A stretch of DNA of 24,767 bases from an uncultured bacterium (GTDB lineage Bacteria > Patescibacteriota > Dojkabacteria > CALFHW01): the NCBI GenBank assembly GCA_937876695.1, contig CALFHW010000141.1, positions 1 through 24,767 on the forward strand, written 5' to 3'. This document shows, piece by piece, positions 15,469 through 22,235 of the stretch. A model generated the notes under the pieces. That model had not been told where the DNA came from. It did not search any database and saw only the letters and a program-made list of their open reading frames with translations. A program made the position numbers and the translations under genes. Position 1 is the stretch's first letter; each line of letters opens with the position of its first letter.

Positions 15469-16779
15469 ATGAATTCAGCAGAAAAAATAACCGAGAAGAC
15501 GACAGATAAATCGCTATTATTGGCCTCAGACAAGCCAGAGGTAAAGCAAATGGCGTCCGACAAACAACCAGTCAAGAAGAAGCGCAGAGGCTGCCTTTTC
15601 CCGTTGACTATTTTGCTGTTGTTGACTATGTGCGCTGCAGCATGCGCAGCTGTCTTAGCAGTCACTTGGGCCACAGGGCATTTGCCTAAAGCAATTTGCC
15701 AAGCGGTACTGCCAAATTCTCCAGCATACAACAGAATAAACTGCGGCAGATACGCAGATAGCGCCTCTGAACAGGACAAGCAAGATGGTCAGGATTCTGA
15801 CTTCCCGCTTGTAGTAAATGATAGCCCGACTCCACCAGTTGTAACTGATGGGCCGGCTAGTTTCGATGTGGCTAGAATTTTTGAAGAGGCAACAGAATCT
15901 ATTGTGGGAGTTGGGATTAAGGGGACCCAAGTAGAAGATGAGCAAATTATCGGTAGCGGATTCGTGATCTCTGCTACTGGCCTTATCGCCACCAATCAGC
16001 ACGTGGTATCCTCCAGAGAAGCCAAATATTACGTTAAATTCGAAGGTAAGGAAGAAATCGTCGATGTAACTGAGATCTACCGAGACTCCATCAACGATAT
16101 CGCTATTCTCAAGGTAAATAGAACCGATCTAAAACCTTTAACATTAGGTAATTCAGATACACTAAAGCCAGGCCAGTCGGTTGTGGCAATTGGTAATCCA
16201 CTCGGGCAACTATCTAGTACAGTGACATCAGGAATCATCAGCGGTCTAAACCGAGAGGTAGAGATAGGCGAGTCATTCCTGCGTACTAGGGTGACTAGAT
16301 TTGAGGACACTATTCAAACTGATGCTGCTATCAATCCAGGCAATTCAGGTGGGCCACTGCTCGATGCCAGCGGCAGGGTCATCGGTATTAACTTTGCGAC
16401 ATTGCAAGGTTTCGATAATCTTTCGTTTGCTATTCCCGTCTCCTATTCACGCATGAGAGTAGAGGAGCTCAGAGAATTTAGCAAGTTTAGACTCCCATAT
16501 CTAGGCGTCCAATATAGAAATAGAATAGTAAGAGTAGGCACAGACGCTCTAATCGGCGCACAGATAGAGAGCGTCGATCCTAACTCGCCAGCTGCTAAGG
16601 TACTCAAAAAGGGCGATATTGTGGTTTCTTTTGGTGATGATGACTTTGAGACAACTAGCCTTTTTAACCATATTCAGAAGAGCCAAATAGGCCAGGAGAT
16701 TGAACTAGGCGTTATCAGAGGTGCTGAACAGAAACGAGAGGTAGTCAAAGTCAAAATCGGCGAGTCACCATTGAACTAG
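15469..16779 (+). CDS. Membrane-anchored HtrA/DegP-like serine protease with one PDZ domain
   Basis: 436 residues. A charged, Lys/Arg-rich cytoplasmic tail (KKKRRG) leads to a membrane helix near 47-68. A low-complexity linker precedes the trypsin-like domain, which has the full triad: H178 (TNQHVV), D210 (DSINDIAIL) and S293 (NPGNSGGP). The PDZ domain spans about 345-430 (LGVQYRN, then SPAAKVLKKGDIVVSFGDDD). HtrA proteases degrade or signal misfolded exported proteins. The gene begins one base after the S41 protease stop and has no close -10 box, so it is the second gene of that unit. Its TAG stop shares a palindromic CTAG with the stop of convergent prmC. Confidence 0.95.
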   Translation: MNSAEKITEKTTDKSLLLASDKPEVKQMASDKQPVKKKRRGCLFPLTILLLLTMCAAACAAVLAVTWATGHLPKAICQAVLPNSPAYNRINCGRYADSASEQDKQDGQDSDFPLVVNDSPTPPVVTDGPASFDVARIFEEATESIVGVGIKGTQVEDEQIIGSGFVISATGLIATNQHVVSSREAKYYVKFEGKEEIVDVTEIYRDSINDIAILKVNRTDLKPLTLGNSDTLKPGQSVVAIGNPLGQLSSTVTSGIISGLNREVEIGESFLRTRVTRFEDTIQTDAAINPGNSGGPLLDASGRVIGINFATLQGFDNLSFAIPVSYSRMRVEELREFSKFRLPYLGVQYRNRIVRVGTDALIGAQIESVDPNSPAAKVLKKGDIVVSFGDDDFETTSLFNHIQKSQIGQEIELGVIRGAEQKREVVKVKIGESPLN

Positions 16780-17678
16780 AGCAGTATCTGAAGGTAACGA
16801 TTAACACCGGAGAGATCAGGGAGTAACTTAGCCTTACCAAAGCCATAGGTTGCAGCCAATTTAAGTAGTTCTACTGCCAGTGGGCTATGAAATTCACCCA
16901 AGAATACTCCGCCAGGTTTGGCCATGGATGTTAACCCTGCGAATATTTCCCGATACATGTCAAAACCATCTTCGCCAGAAATTAGCGCTTGCTCAGGCTC
17001 GAAATCAAGCTCGGGTTGCCAGTTACCTTTTAATCCGCTAGGTAAATACGGCGGGTTAGAGACTATAACGTCAAATTGATGTCCTGTTAGTTCCTGCCAG
17101 ACGTCCGACTTAATGAATTTAAGCTGCTTAAGTCGACTTGTAGGCAATAAACTCCTAGCATTTGCCTCAGCGAGATTGATAGCTGCCCCGGAGATGTCAG
17201 TTGCCCAAACTTCTATATTCGGTAAAGAACCTGTTGCCAACTCTGCTAGTATGCTAACTGCAATGGCGCCGCTTCCAGTGCCTAAATCCAATACCCGCAA
17301 TTCATCGCAGCTTGAAATGGCTTTTAGATTATCCTTCCCAAGCTTTTTCTGGGTATGATCGACCGCATATTTAACGAGCATTTCCGTATCGCTGCGAGGT
17401 ATAAGAACTTGATCATTAACCTCAAAATCATTGCCCATGAAGTCTTGATGCTTCAGTATCTGCTGCAGAGGTTTACGCTTAAGCCTGAGCTCTACAAGCT
17501 GCCAAACGCGATCCAGCTCTTCCCGGCCAATAATTATATTTGCCTCAGCCAGTAAATTTGCCCTTGATATGCCCAAAACCTCCCCGATAATCAGCTCTGC
17601 TTCAAGTATGGGAGTAGGGGAAATAGTGCTGAGTTTGTCAGCGAGCTGTTTAGTCAGAGCCTTGAGCGACTTGTCCAT
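16776..17678 (-). CDS. prmC: Peptide chain release factor N5-glutamine methyltransferase PrmC
   Basis: 300 residues. It methylates the glutamine of the GGQ motif of release factors using S-adenosylmethionine. The N-terminal helical substrate-binding domain (1-90) is followed by VLIPRSDTE (the family usually has PRPETE), the SAM-binding loop DLGTGSGA at 131-138, TDIS at 160-163, and the catalytic NPPY at 208-211. Its start lies inside prfA with an overlap of 29 bases, so translation is probably coupled to that of its own substrate RF1. There is no separate -10 box. The stop shares CTAG with the stop of the convergent HtrA gene. Confidence 0.95.
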   Translation of the reverse strand: MDKSLKALTKQLADKLSTISPTPILEAELIIGEVLGISRANLLAEANIIIGREELDRVWQLVELRLKRKPLQQILKHQDFMGNDFEVNDQVLIPRSDTEMLVKYAVDHTQKKLGKDNLKAISSCDELRVLDLGTGSGAIAVSILAELATGSLPNIEVWATDISGAAINLAEANARSLLPTSRLKQLKFIKSDVWQELTGHQFDVIVSNPPYLPSGLKGNWQPELDFEPEQALISGEDGFDMYREIFAGLTSMAKPGGVFLGEFHSPLAVELLKLAATYGFGKAKLLPDLSGVNRYLQILL

Positions 17679-18768
17679 TTTCTTTATTGAAGTTTTCCAA
17701 AGCTAGCTGGATGTCCAGGAATTGTCCTTCCATTATCTCATTCAAATTATGCCAGCTCTGTTTAATTCTGTGGTCGGTTACCCTAGATTGAGGGTAGTTA
17801 TAGGTACGGATTTTGGCGGATCTATCTCCCGTCTTGATAGCAGATTGACGCAACTGACTGGTCTCTTGCTCTTGTCTTTCCCTCTCGATATCGTAAAGTT
17901 TGGCTTGCAGGATCTTCATAGCCTTAGCCTTATTTTTCAATTGTGACTTTTCATCTTGGCAGGTAACTACGATACCGGTGGGATTGTGGACTATCCTGAC
18001 AGCTGAGTCGGTGGTATTGACGCTCTGACCGCCTGGGCCACTAGATCTGTAGACATCGATTCGAATATCTTCTTCTTTGATATCTACATTTATCTCATCG
18101 CTCTCGGGCAAAACCACAACCGACACTACCGATGTATGAATTCTACCGGAACTCTCGGTGCTAGGGACGCGCTGGACACGGTGGACCCCATTTTCAAACT
18201 TGAACAACTTATATGCGCCCTCGCCATTGACGAAAAAGATTACCTCTTTGACGGCGCCCGCACCAGAATAGCTTAAGTTCGCAAGTTCTACTTTCAAACC
18301 TTGCCCCTCGGCGAACTTACTATAGGCGCGGTATAGCTCTTGTGCGAAAATCGCGGACTCCTCACCTCCGGCGCCGGCTCTGATTTCCAGGATGGCATTA
18401 CCGCTATCTAGCGGGTCTTGGACGGTGCTGACCATTTCGTATTGTTCGAGTTTTTCTGCAAATGCCTCGGTGAGCTCGGCCACCTCTAGTTTACACATCT
18501 CGATGATCTCAGGGTCAGTCTCAGACTGGAGCATCCCGCCAGCTTGGTCTAGTTTATCGATGGTATCTAAGACCTGTCTCGCTGCGTCAAACTTGATTTT
18601 CATCTCACTATAACTTTTACTGGCAGATTTATAGAGCTGCGGATCCTTAAGGGTTTCGTTTTGCTGTAGGCTCTGCTCCAGCTCAACGAGTTCCAACGCA
18701 TATTTCTCAACTACGGGCACAAGTCTGGCCTTAGTGTCTGTATGGATATGGTTTAGAGTAGAACTCAT
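17650..18768 (-). CDS. prfA: Peptide chain release factor 1
   Basis: 372 residues, slightly longer than usual. RF1 ends translation at UAA and UAG. The GGQ catalytic motif (246-248, in SSGPGGQSVNTTDSAVRI) and the RF1-type stop-recognition tripeptide PST (202-204, in RVPSTESSGRIHTS; RF2 would have SPF) are both present, so the assignment to RF1 rather than RF2 is firm. The N-terminal coiled part and EIRAGAGGEES are typical. It lies 15 bases after rpmE and overlaps prmC, an rpmE-prfA-prmC operon known in many bacteria. Almost all genes in this window stop with UAA or UAG, which this factor reads. Confidence 0.96.
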   Translation of the reverse strand: MSSTLNHIHTDTKARLVPVVEKYALELVELEQSLQQNETLKDPQLYKSASKSYSEMKIKFDAARQVLDTIDKLDQAGGMLQSETDPEIIEMCKLEVAELTEAFAEKLEQYEMVSTVQDPLDSGNAILEIRAGAGGEESAIFAQELYRAYSKFAEGQGLKVELANLSYSGAGAVKEVIFFVNGEGAYKLFKFENGVHRVQRVPSTESSGRIHTSVVSVVVLPESDEINVDIKEEDIRIDVYRSSGPGGQSVNTTDSAVRIVHNPTGIVVTCQDEKSQLKNKAKAMKILQAKLYDIERERQEQETSQLRQSAIKTGDRSAKIRTYNYPQSRVTDHRIKQSWHNLNEIMEGQFLDIQLALENFNKENGQVAQGSD

Positions 18769-18783
18769 GAAAAGCTAGCTTAA

Positions 18784-19104
18784 CTACTTAATAGCTGCCA
18801 ACATGTCCTTGAGTGTAGGTGTAGATTTTTGCTCGATCTTAGTAACTGAGCTAGTGCGTCTGGCAATTTTCTTTTTCTTACGAGTCTCCATTGAAGCCTT
18901 GTCGACCTGTTTGAGCTTACGTTCAAATTTCTCAACCAAGTTGTCGGTGTCCACGATTCTCTGTTTACCAGTGTAGAAAGGATGGGTGTAGCTAGAGATC
19001 TCAACATTGTAGTTCTCAAGGGTAGAGCCTAGCTCAAACACGGTTCCTGAGGAAGTGTCGACGATCTTAGCAGTATAGTATTTTGGATGAATTCCTTTTT
19101 TCAT
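18784..19104 (-). CDS. rpmE: Large ribosomal subunit protein bL31, zinc-free, with basic C-terminal extension
   Basis: 106 residues against about 70 in most bacteria. The start MKKGIHPKYYTAKIVDTSSG and the motif SSYTHPFYTGKQRIVDTDN, followed by VEKFERK, match bL31. The four zinc cysteines of the classical form are absent, and there is no cysteine in the protein at all, so this is a zinc-independent (C-minus) version. The extra 35 or so residues (ETRKKKKIARRTSSVTK... ) are strongly basic and probably contact rRNA. It is the first gene of a unit with prfA and prmC, behind a good promoter (TTGCAA-N16-TATAAT, with TGT before the -10), eight bases from the ATG. Confidence 0.93.
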   Translation of the reverse strand: MKKGIHPKYYTAKIVDTSSGTVFELGSTLENYNVEISSYTHPFYTGKQRIVDTDNLVEKFERKLKQVDKASMETRKKKKIARRTSSVTKIEQKSTPTLKDMLAAIK

Positions 19105-19112
19105 GACAAATG

Positions 19113-19140
19113 ATTATAACAAACTGATTGACTATTGCAA
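19113..19140 (-). promoter_or_regulatory. rpmE operon promoter (TTGCAA-N16-TGTTATAAT region)
   Basis: On the minus strand, perfect TATAAT (19113-19118) preceded by TGT, with TTGCAA at 19135-19140 sixteen bases upstream. It lies eight bases before the rpmE ATG. The TTGCAA hexamer is palindromic and also serves the divergent promoter. Confidence 0.65.
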
Positions 19141-19163
19141 AGAATTTCTCAGTGAATTATGCT
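19135..19163 (+). promoter_or_regulatory. Divergent promoter TTGCAA-N17-TATGCT, six bases before ATG at 19170
   Basis: TTGCAA at 19135-19140, a 17-base spacer, then TATGCT at 19158-19163 and six bases to the ATG at 19170. It supports that ATG over the in-frame TTG at 19128, which would lie upstream of the -35. Confidence 0.55.
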
Positions 19164-19169
19164 ATTAAC

Positions 19170-19883
19170 ATGGCAGTAATGAATTTACCAACAGCAAAAG
19201 ACGCTCCGAATAGGATGCTAACGGGCGCTACAGCCGCCAAAAGTGCTTTCTCACCGCGTATCAGCGGCGGCCAGGCGCAAGTAGTGACTAGCAATCCGCC
19301 AGTATCATTGGCTGGGGAGCGAACTCCAGACCTCGATAATTGGCGCAGAATGAGGTCAGATATCAGCAGCCAAACAAGCTTCAGACAAGCCAGCCCCGGG
19401 CAAGTGAACTCCAGGCTTGCTAGTGCTGCACCAACTTTTCGAAATAATAGCACTTCTCCTGTTTCGACAATTGCCAAGTGGTCACTGTTAGGGGCGAGCT
19501 TTGCCGTGCTCTCGGGGCTGATACTGACTGGAGGCTATGCCTACATCCAGATCATCGACACTAAGCCACGGACGGCCGGGAATGTGGCTGGGGCGGTCAC
19601 TTCAAATGAAGCACTTACCCAGGAGCAAATAGATTTGGTAGTTGCAGCAGTTAGATCAGGAGCTGTTGGTACTATTTCAAGTAAGCAGGGTAAACCTGCT
19701 GATCTCTCAGATACTCCAGCTATTTCCAAGGTAGTTAGCTCTGAAAACGTGCGTCAGCAGAACCCGGTTTTCTTCGCCAGGGTGCAGGAGGGTGATTTAT
19801 TGGTAAAATTCCAACAATACACTGCATTGTACCGTCCCTCAACTAAAGAGATTATTGCTCAGGGCAGCTTGAGAGTGAATTAG
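19170..19883 (+). CDS. Single-pass membrane protein with C-terminal YRPST motif
   Basis: 237 residues from the ATG at 19170. A TTG at 19128 would add 14 residues but lies before the predicted promoter. Residues 1-100 are low-complexity, rich in Ser, Pro, Arg and Gln, and probably cytoplasmic. One membrane helix follows (about 104-124, WSLLGASFAVLSGLILTGGY). The outer part ends NPVFFARVQEGDLLVKFQQY then TALYRPST (YRPST at 221-225). This ending aligns with that of the small protein at 3685-4074, so both share a C-terminal domain on different N-termini. Function is unknown; an envelope role is inferred from topology and from the downstream CapA-like gene. Confidence 0.78.
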   Translation: MAVMNLPTAKDAPNRMLTGATAAKSAFSPRISGGQAQVVTSNPPVSLAGERTPDLDNWRRMRSDISSQTSFRQASPGQVNSRLASAAPTFRNNSTSPVSTIAKWSLLGASFAVLSGLILTGGYAYIQIIDTKPRTAGNVAGAVTSNEALTQEQIDLVVAAVRSGAVGTISSKQGKPADLSDTPAISKVVSSENVRQQNPVFFARVQEGDLLVKFQQYTALYRPSTKEIIAQGSLRVN

Positions 19884-19902
19884 TATTTAGCTAGCAAACT
19901 TA

Positions 19903-19911
19903 TGGTATTAT
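19903..19911 (+). promoter_or_regulatory. Extended -10 promoter TGGTATTAT for the gene at 19918
   Basis: TGG plus TATTAT (five of six), six bases before the ATG at 19918, giving a predicted leaderless mRNA. No -35 match. Confidence 0.5.
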
Positions 19912-19917
19912 TGGATC

Positions 19918-20499
19918 ATGGTCATATCAAGATTAATTCTAAATAGTTCCGGACAAGCAATTTCAATTGAGAGTAACGAACAGTCTAAGGTACTTGTGGT
20001 ACAAGCTGAATCAGACCTCAGCAAGTCCACAATCGACGGGGTACAAGGCGCGGTGGTACTGCGAGATGGACAAGGCCAAACTAAGAAATTAGCAAATGGA
20101 TTACTGATAAGTCAGCAAGGTGAATATGAAGTAAGCGAGATGTTTATCTCTGCCCAGTCAGCGGTTGATAGCGGGGAGTTAGATATCGTAGAAGTTGAAG
20201 CAGATGGAGTGAGAGTCCTTTTGGTCAGCACCGCCCAGAACCTTCCCAAAGAGATCCTTTCAGACCTCGGGGTGATTGACGTGCTAGTACTGCAATTGGT
20301 AAGTGGATCTCTTAGCGAGCAGCTAAAAATTGTAAATACTGTCGATCCGCAGCTAGTCATTCCAGTCGGGGCGCAGGCTGAAGTTGATAAATTTAAGTCT
20401 GAATTGGGCGTAACTTTCCAGCAAGAGAAGAAACTAAAGTTGAAATCAGCCGACTTTGAGAATGAGGATTTCGTTTTGAGAGGTATCGAGCTAGGTTAA
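19918..20499 (+). CDS. Metallo-beta-lactamase-like protein lacking the metal site
   Basis: 193 residues, soluble. The pattern follows the UlaG/COG2220-type metallo-beta-lactamase fold: GLLISQQGEYEVSEMFI (compare the family's PGEYEV), DGVRVLLVSTAQNLPKEI, LSDLGVIDVLVLQL (compare LG-DLL-iDVLliPVGG) and VDPQLVIPVG (compare P-k-VIPmHY). The metal ligands of that family are gone: there is no HxHxDH near the start, GDL reads STA, and the histidine after VIP is missing. The protein contains no histidine at all. I infer a fold kept for binding or structure rather than hydrolysis. It sits 18 bases before the CapA-like gene. Assignment to the fold rests on motif reading alone. Confidence 0.6.
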   Translation: MVISRLILNSSGQAISIESNEQSKVLVVQAESDLSKSTIDGVQGAVVLRDGQGQTKKLANGLLISQQGEYEVSEMFISAQSAVDSGELDIVEVEADGVRVLLVSTAQNLPKEILSDLGVIDVLVLQLVSGSLSEQLKIVNTVDPQLVIPVGAQAEVDKFKSELGVTFQQEKKLKLKSADFENEDFVLRGIELG

Positions 20500-20517
20500 A
20501 CTTAACTACCTGCCCAG

Positions 20518-22203
20518 ATGAACAAAAAACGTTTACTACTAGGTGCAATAGCTTCACTTTTAGTATTTGGGCTGGCTCTAGGAGTAATTAGTTACATTCG
20601 TTCGCTGCAGCAACAGACCGCTCAGGATCAATCAGGTCAACTAACCGAAAAACAGGCTGAAATTGAGGAGTTTGATTTATCTTTCCCAATTGTAGTGGTA
20701 GCGCCTTTTAAACACGCCGCTGCGAATATTGAAGCTCAAGCAGTAAATCCGCAGACCACATTTATTTCCACTAAACTAAAAGACCTGCTCACAAGTCTGG
20801 AGGTTTTAGATAATGGCTTCGTAAATTATCCTGAATTCGGTGAGGAGCTGGTACGGCTAAATAAGGTAGGACTTGAGAATAGACTGTTGCTGTTGCATCC
20901 CGATGAGGTCCAATTTACTGTTAAGACATTGAGAGTGGAGGGGATTCATCCATTGAGACCGGATCAAAACCCTGAAAAATACGCAGATTACGCTTTTAGA
21001 GTGGACAAAAAGGTGGCGATTAAGGGTGAATCATTTACTAGGGCATATCTGGAGAGTATCGACTTCCAGCCCGAACAAATGAAAAGAATATTTACTGCTG
21101 GCGAAATCATCCCTGCCAGGGCGGTCGATAGGCTATTTCTAAACGATACTGACAACTACACGCTGCTATTTGATAGATTCCGCAGTGAAATTGAGGATGC
21201 GGACATCGCGATGGCGCTTCTGGAAAATCCCATTTCGGGCAATCCTAAGCCTTGTACGGGTTGTACTACTTTCGTGGGCGATGAGCGCAATGCAGAGGGC
21301 TTTAAGCAGGTGGGACTCGACGTACTCAGCTTTGGCAACCACGCTGGGGATGGCGGCATAGCAGCCATTAAGCGCACCGAAGAGGTGCTGGCAGAGCAGG
21401 GCGTAGCAATCGCAGGGCTTAGCTCTAAGAATTTAGATGAGGCGGCTAAAGTGACGAAGCTGACTCTGAGCGGCAAGGCTGTTTCGGGAGGAATGGGGAC
21501 GAGCGGGCAAGAGGCATCTACCCAAGAGACGTCAGCGGGCGAGGTCGATTCTGCGAGCGAAGATCCAATCGTAGGCATAGTCGGATTTGATGATGTGGCG
21601 TATTTCTCTTGGGCCTCTGGTAATCGCGGCGGCGCCAACCGGCTCTCAAAAGCAGCCTCTAGAGGGTTAGATCCTGATTACGAGCGGATAAAATCTGTCA
21701 TCGGAGAGGCAAAAAAACAGGTAGACATTTTGATCGTCTACCCAAGTTGGGGTGTTGAATATCGTGATAGCGCCATCAGTGGACAGCAAAGGTTAGCCCA
21801 CGCCATTATCGATGCCGGCGCGGACATCATTATCGGCTCCCATCCTCATTGGGTGCAGAATTTCGAGGTTTACAAGGATAAACCGATTTTTTATAGCCTC
21901 GGTAATTTCATTTTTGACCAAACTCATACCCAGGAGACGAGGCAGTCTATGGTAGTTAATTCGCTGTTTTACAAAGGTAAGCTCGCCGGTTTTGAGATTA
22001 CTCCGCTGGTAATGTGCGGTTATCATCAGACCAAAAACAACCTGGCAGGCAAAATCATCTCAGGTGAGATGAGCTATGCCCAGGTTGATGCTACAGCAGA
22101 AAAAGATGGGTGTGTATATTGGCAACCAAAGCCTCTAGAGCAGAGCTCCAAGGTATACGAGGATGTCTGGAAAAGATTTACTCGTGCCACCAAGATTTTA
22201 TAG
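20518..22203 (+). CDS. Membrane-anchored CapA-like (poly-gamma-glutamate synthesis type) protein
   Basis: 561 residues. A basic start and a membrane helix (about 5-27) anchor it. An extracellular N-terminal region (about 50-185) precedes the CapA metallophosphoesterase-like domain. Family landmarks are seen: FTAGEIIPARAVD (192-), ADIAMALLENPIS, LSFGNHAGDGG (GNH at 273-275), IDAGADIIIGSHPHWVQ (HPH at 442-444) and FYSLGNFIFDQ. Several expected ligand positions differ: GD is GE (E196), the N of NLE is L, and HWG is SWG (S410). A Ser/Gly/Thr-rich insert lies near 320-345. CapA relatives act on capsule or envelope polymers, but with these changes activity is uncertain. No -10 box is close, so it is probably read with the MBL-like gene 18 bases upstream. 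Confidence 0.88.
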   Translation: MNKKRLLLGAIASLLVFGLALGVISYIRSLQQQTAQDQSGQLTEKQAEIEEFDLSFPIVVVAPFKHAAANIEAQAVNPQTTFISTKLKDLLTSLEVLDNGFVNYPEFGEELVRLNKVGLENRLLLLHPDEVQFTVKTLRVEGIHPLRPDQNPEKYADYAFRVDKKVAIKGESFTRAYLESIDFQPEQMKRIFTAGEIIPARAVDRLFLNDTDNYTLLFDRFRSEIEDADIAMALLENPISGNPKPCTGCTTFVGDERNAEGFKQVGLDVLSFGNHAGDGGIAAIKRTEEVLAEQGVAIAGLSSKNLDEAAKVTKLTLSGKAVSGGMGTSGQEASTQETSAGEVDSASEDPIVGIVGFDDVAYFSWASGNRGGANRLSKAASRGLDPDYERIKSVIGEAKKQVDILIVYPSWGVEYRDSAISGQQRLAHAIIDAGADIIIGSHPHWVQNFEVYKDKPIFYSLGNFIFDQTHTQETRQSMVVNSLFYKGKLAGFEITPLVMCGYHQTKNNLAGKIISGEMSYAQVDATAEKDGCVYWQPKPLEQSSKVYEDVWKRFTRATKIL

Positions 22204-22224
22204 GTAGCCCTGGCAGCAATACCG

Positions 22225-22230
22225 TATAAT
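22225..22230 (+). promoter_or_regulatory. -10 box TATAAT, five bases before dnaB
   Basis: Perfect TATAAT in the 32-base gap between the CapA-like gene and dnaB, five bases before the ATG at 22236. No TGn or -35 is seen. It predicts a leaderless dnaB mRNA. Confidence 0.5.
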
Positions 22231-22235
22231 AAGTC

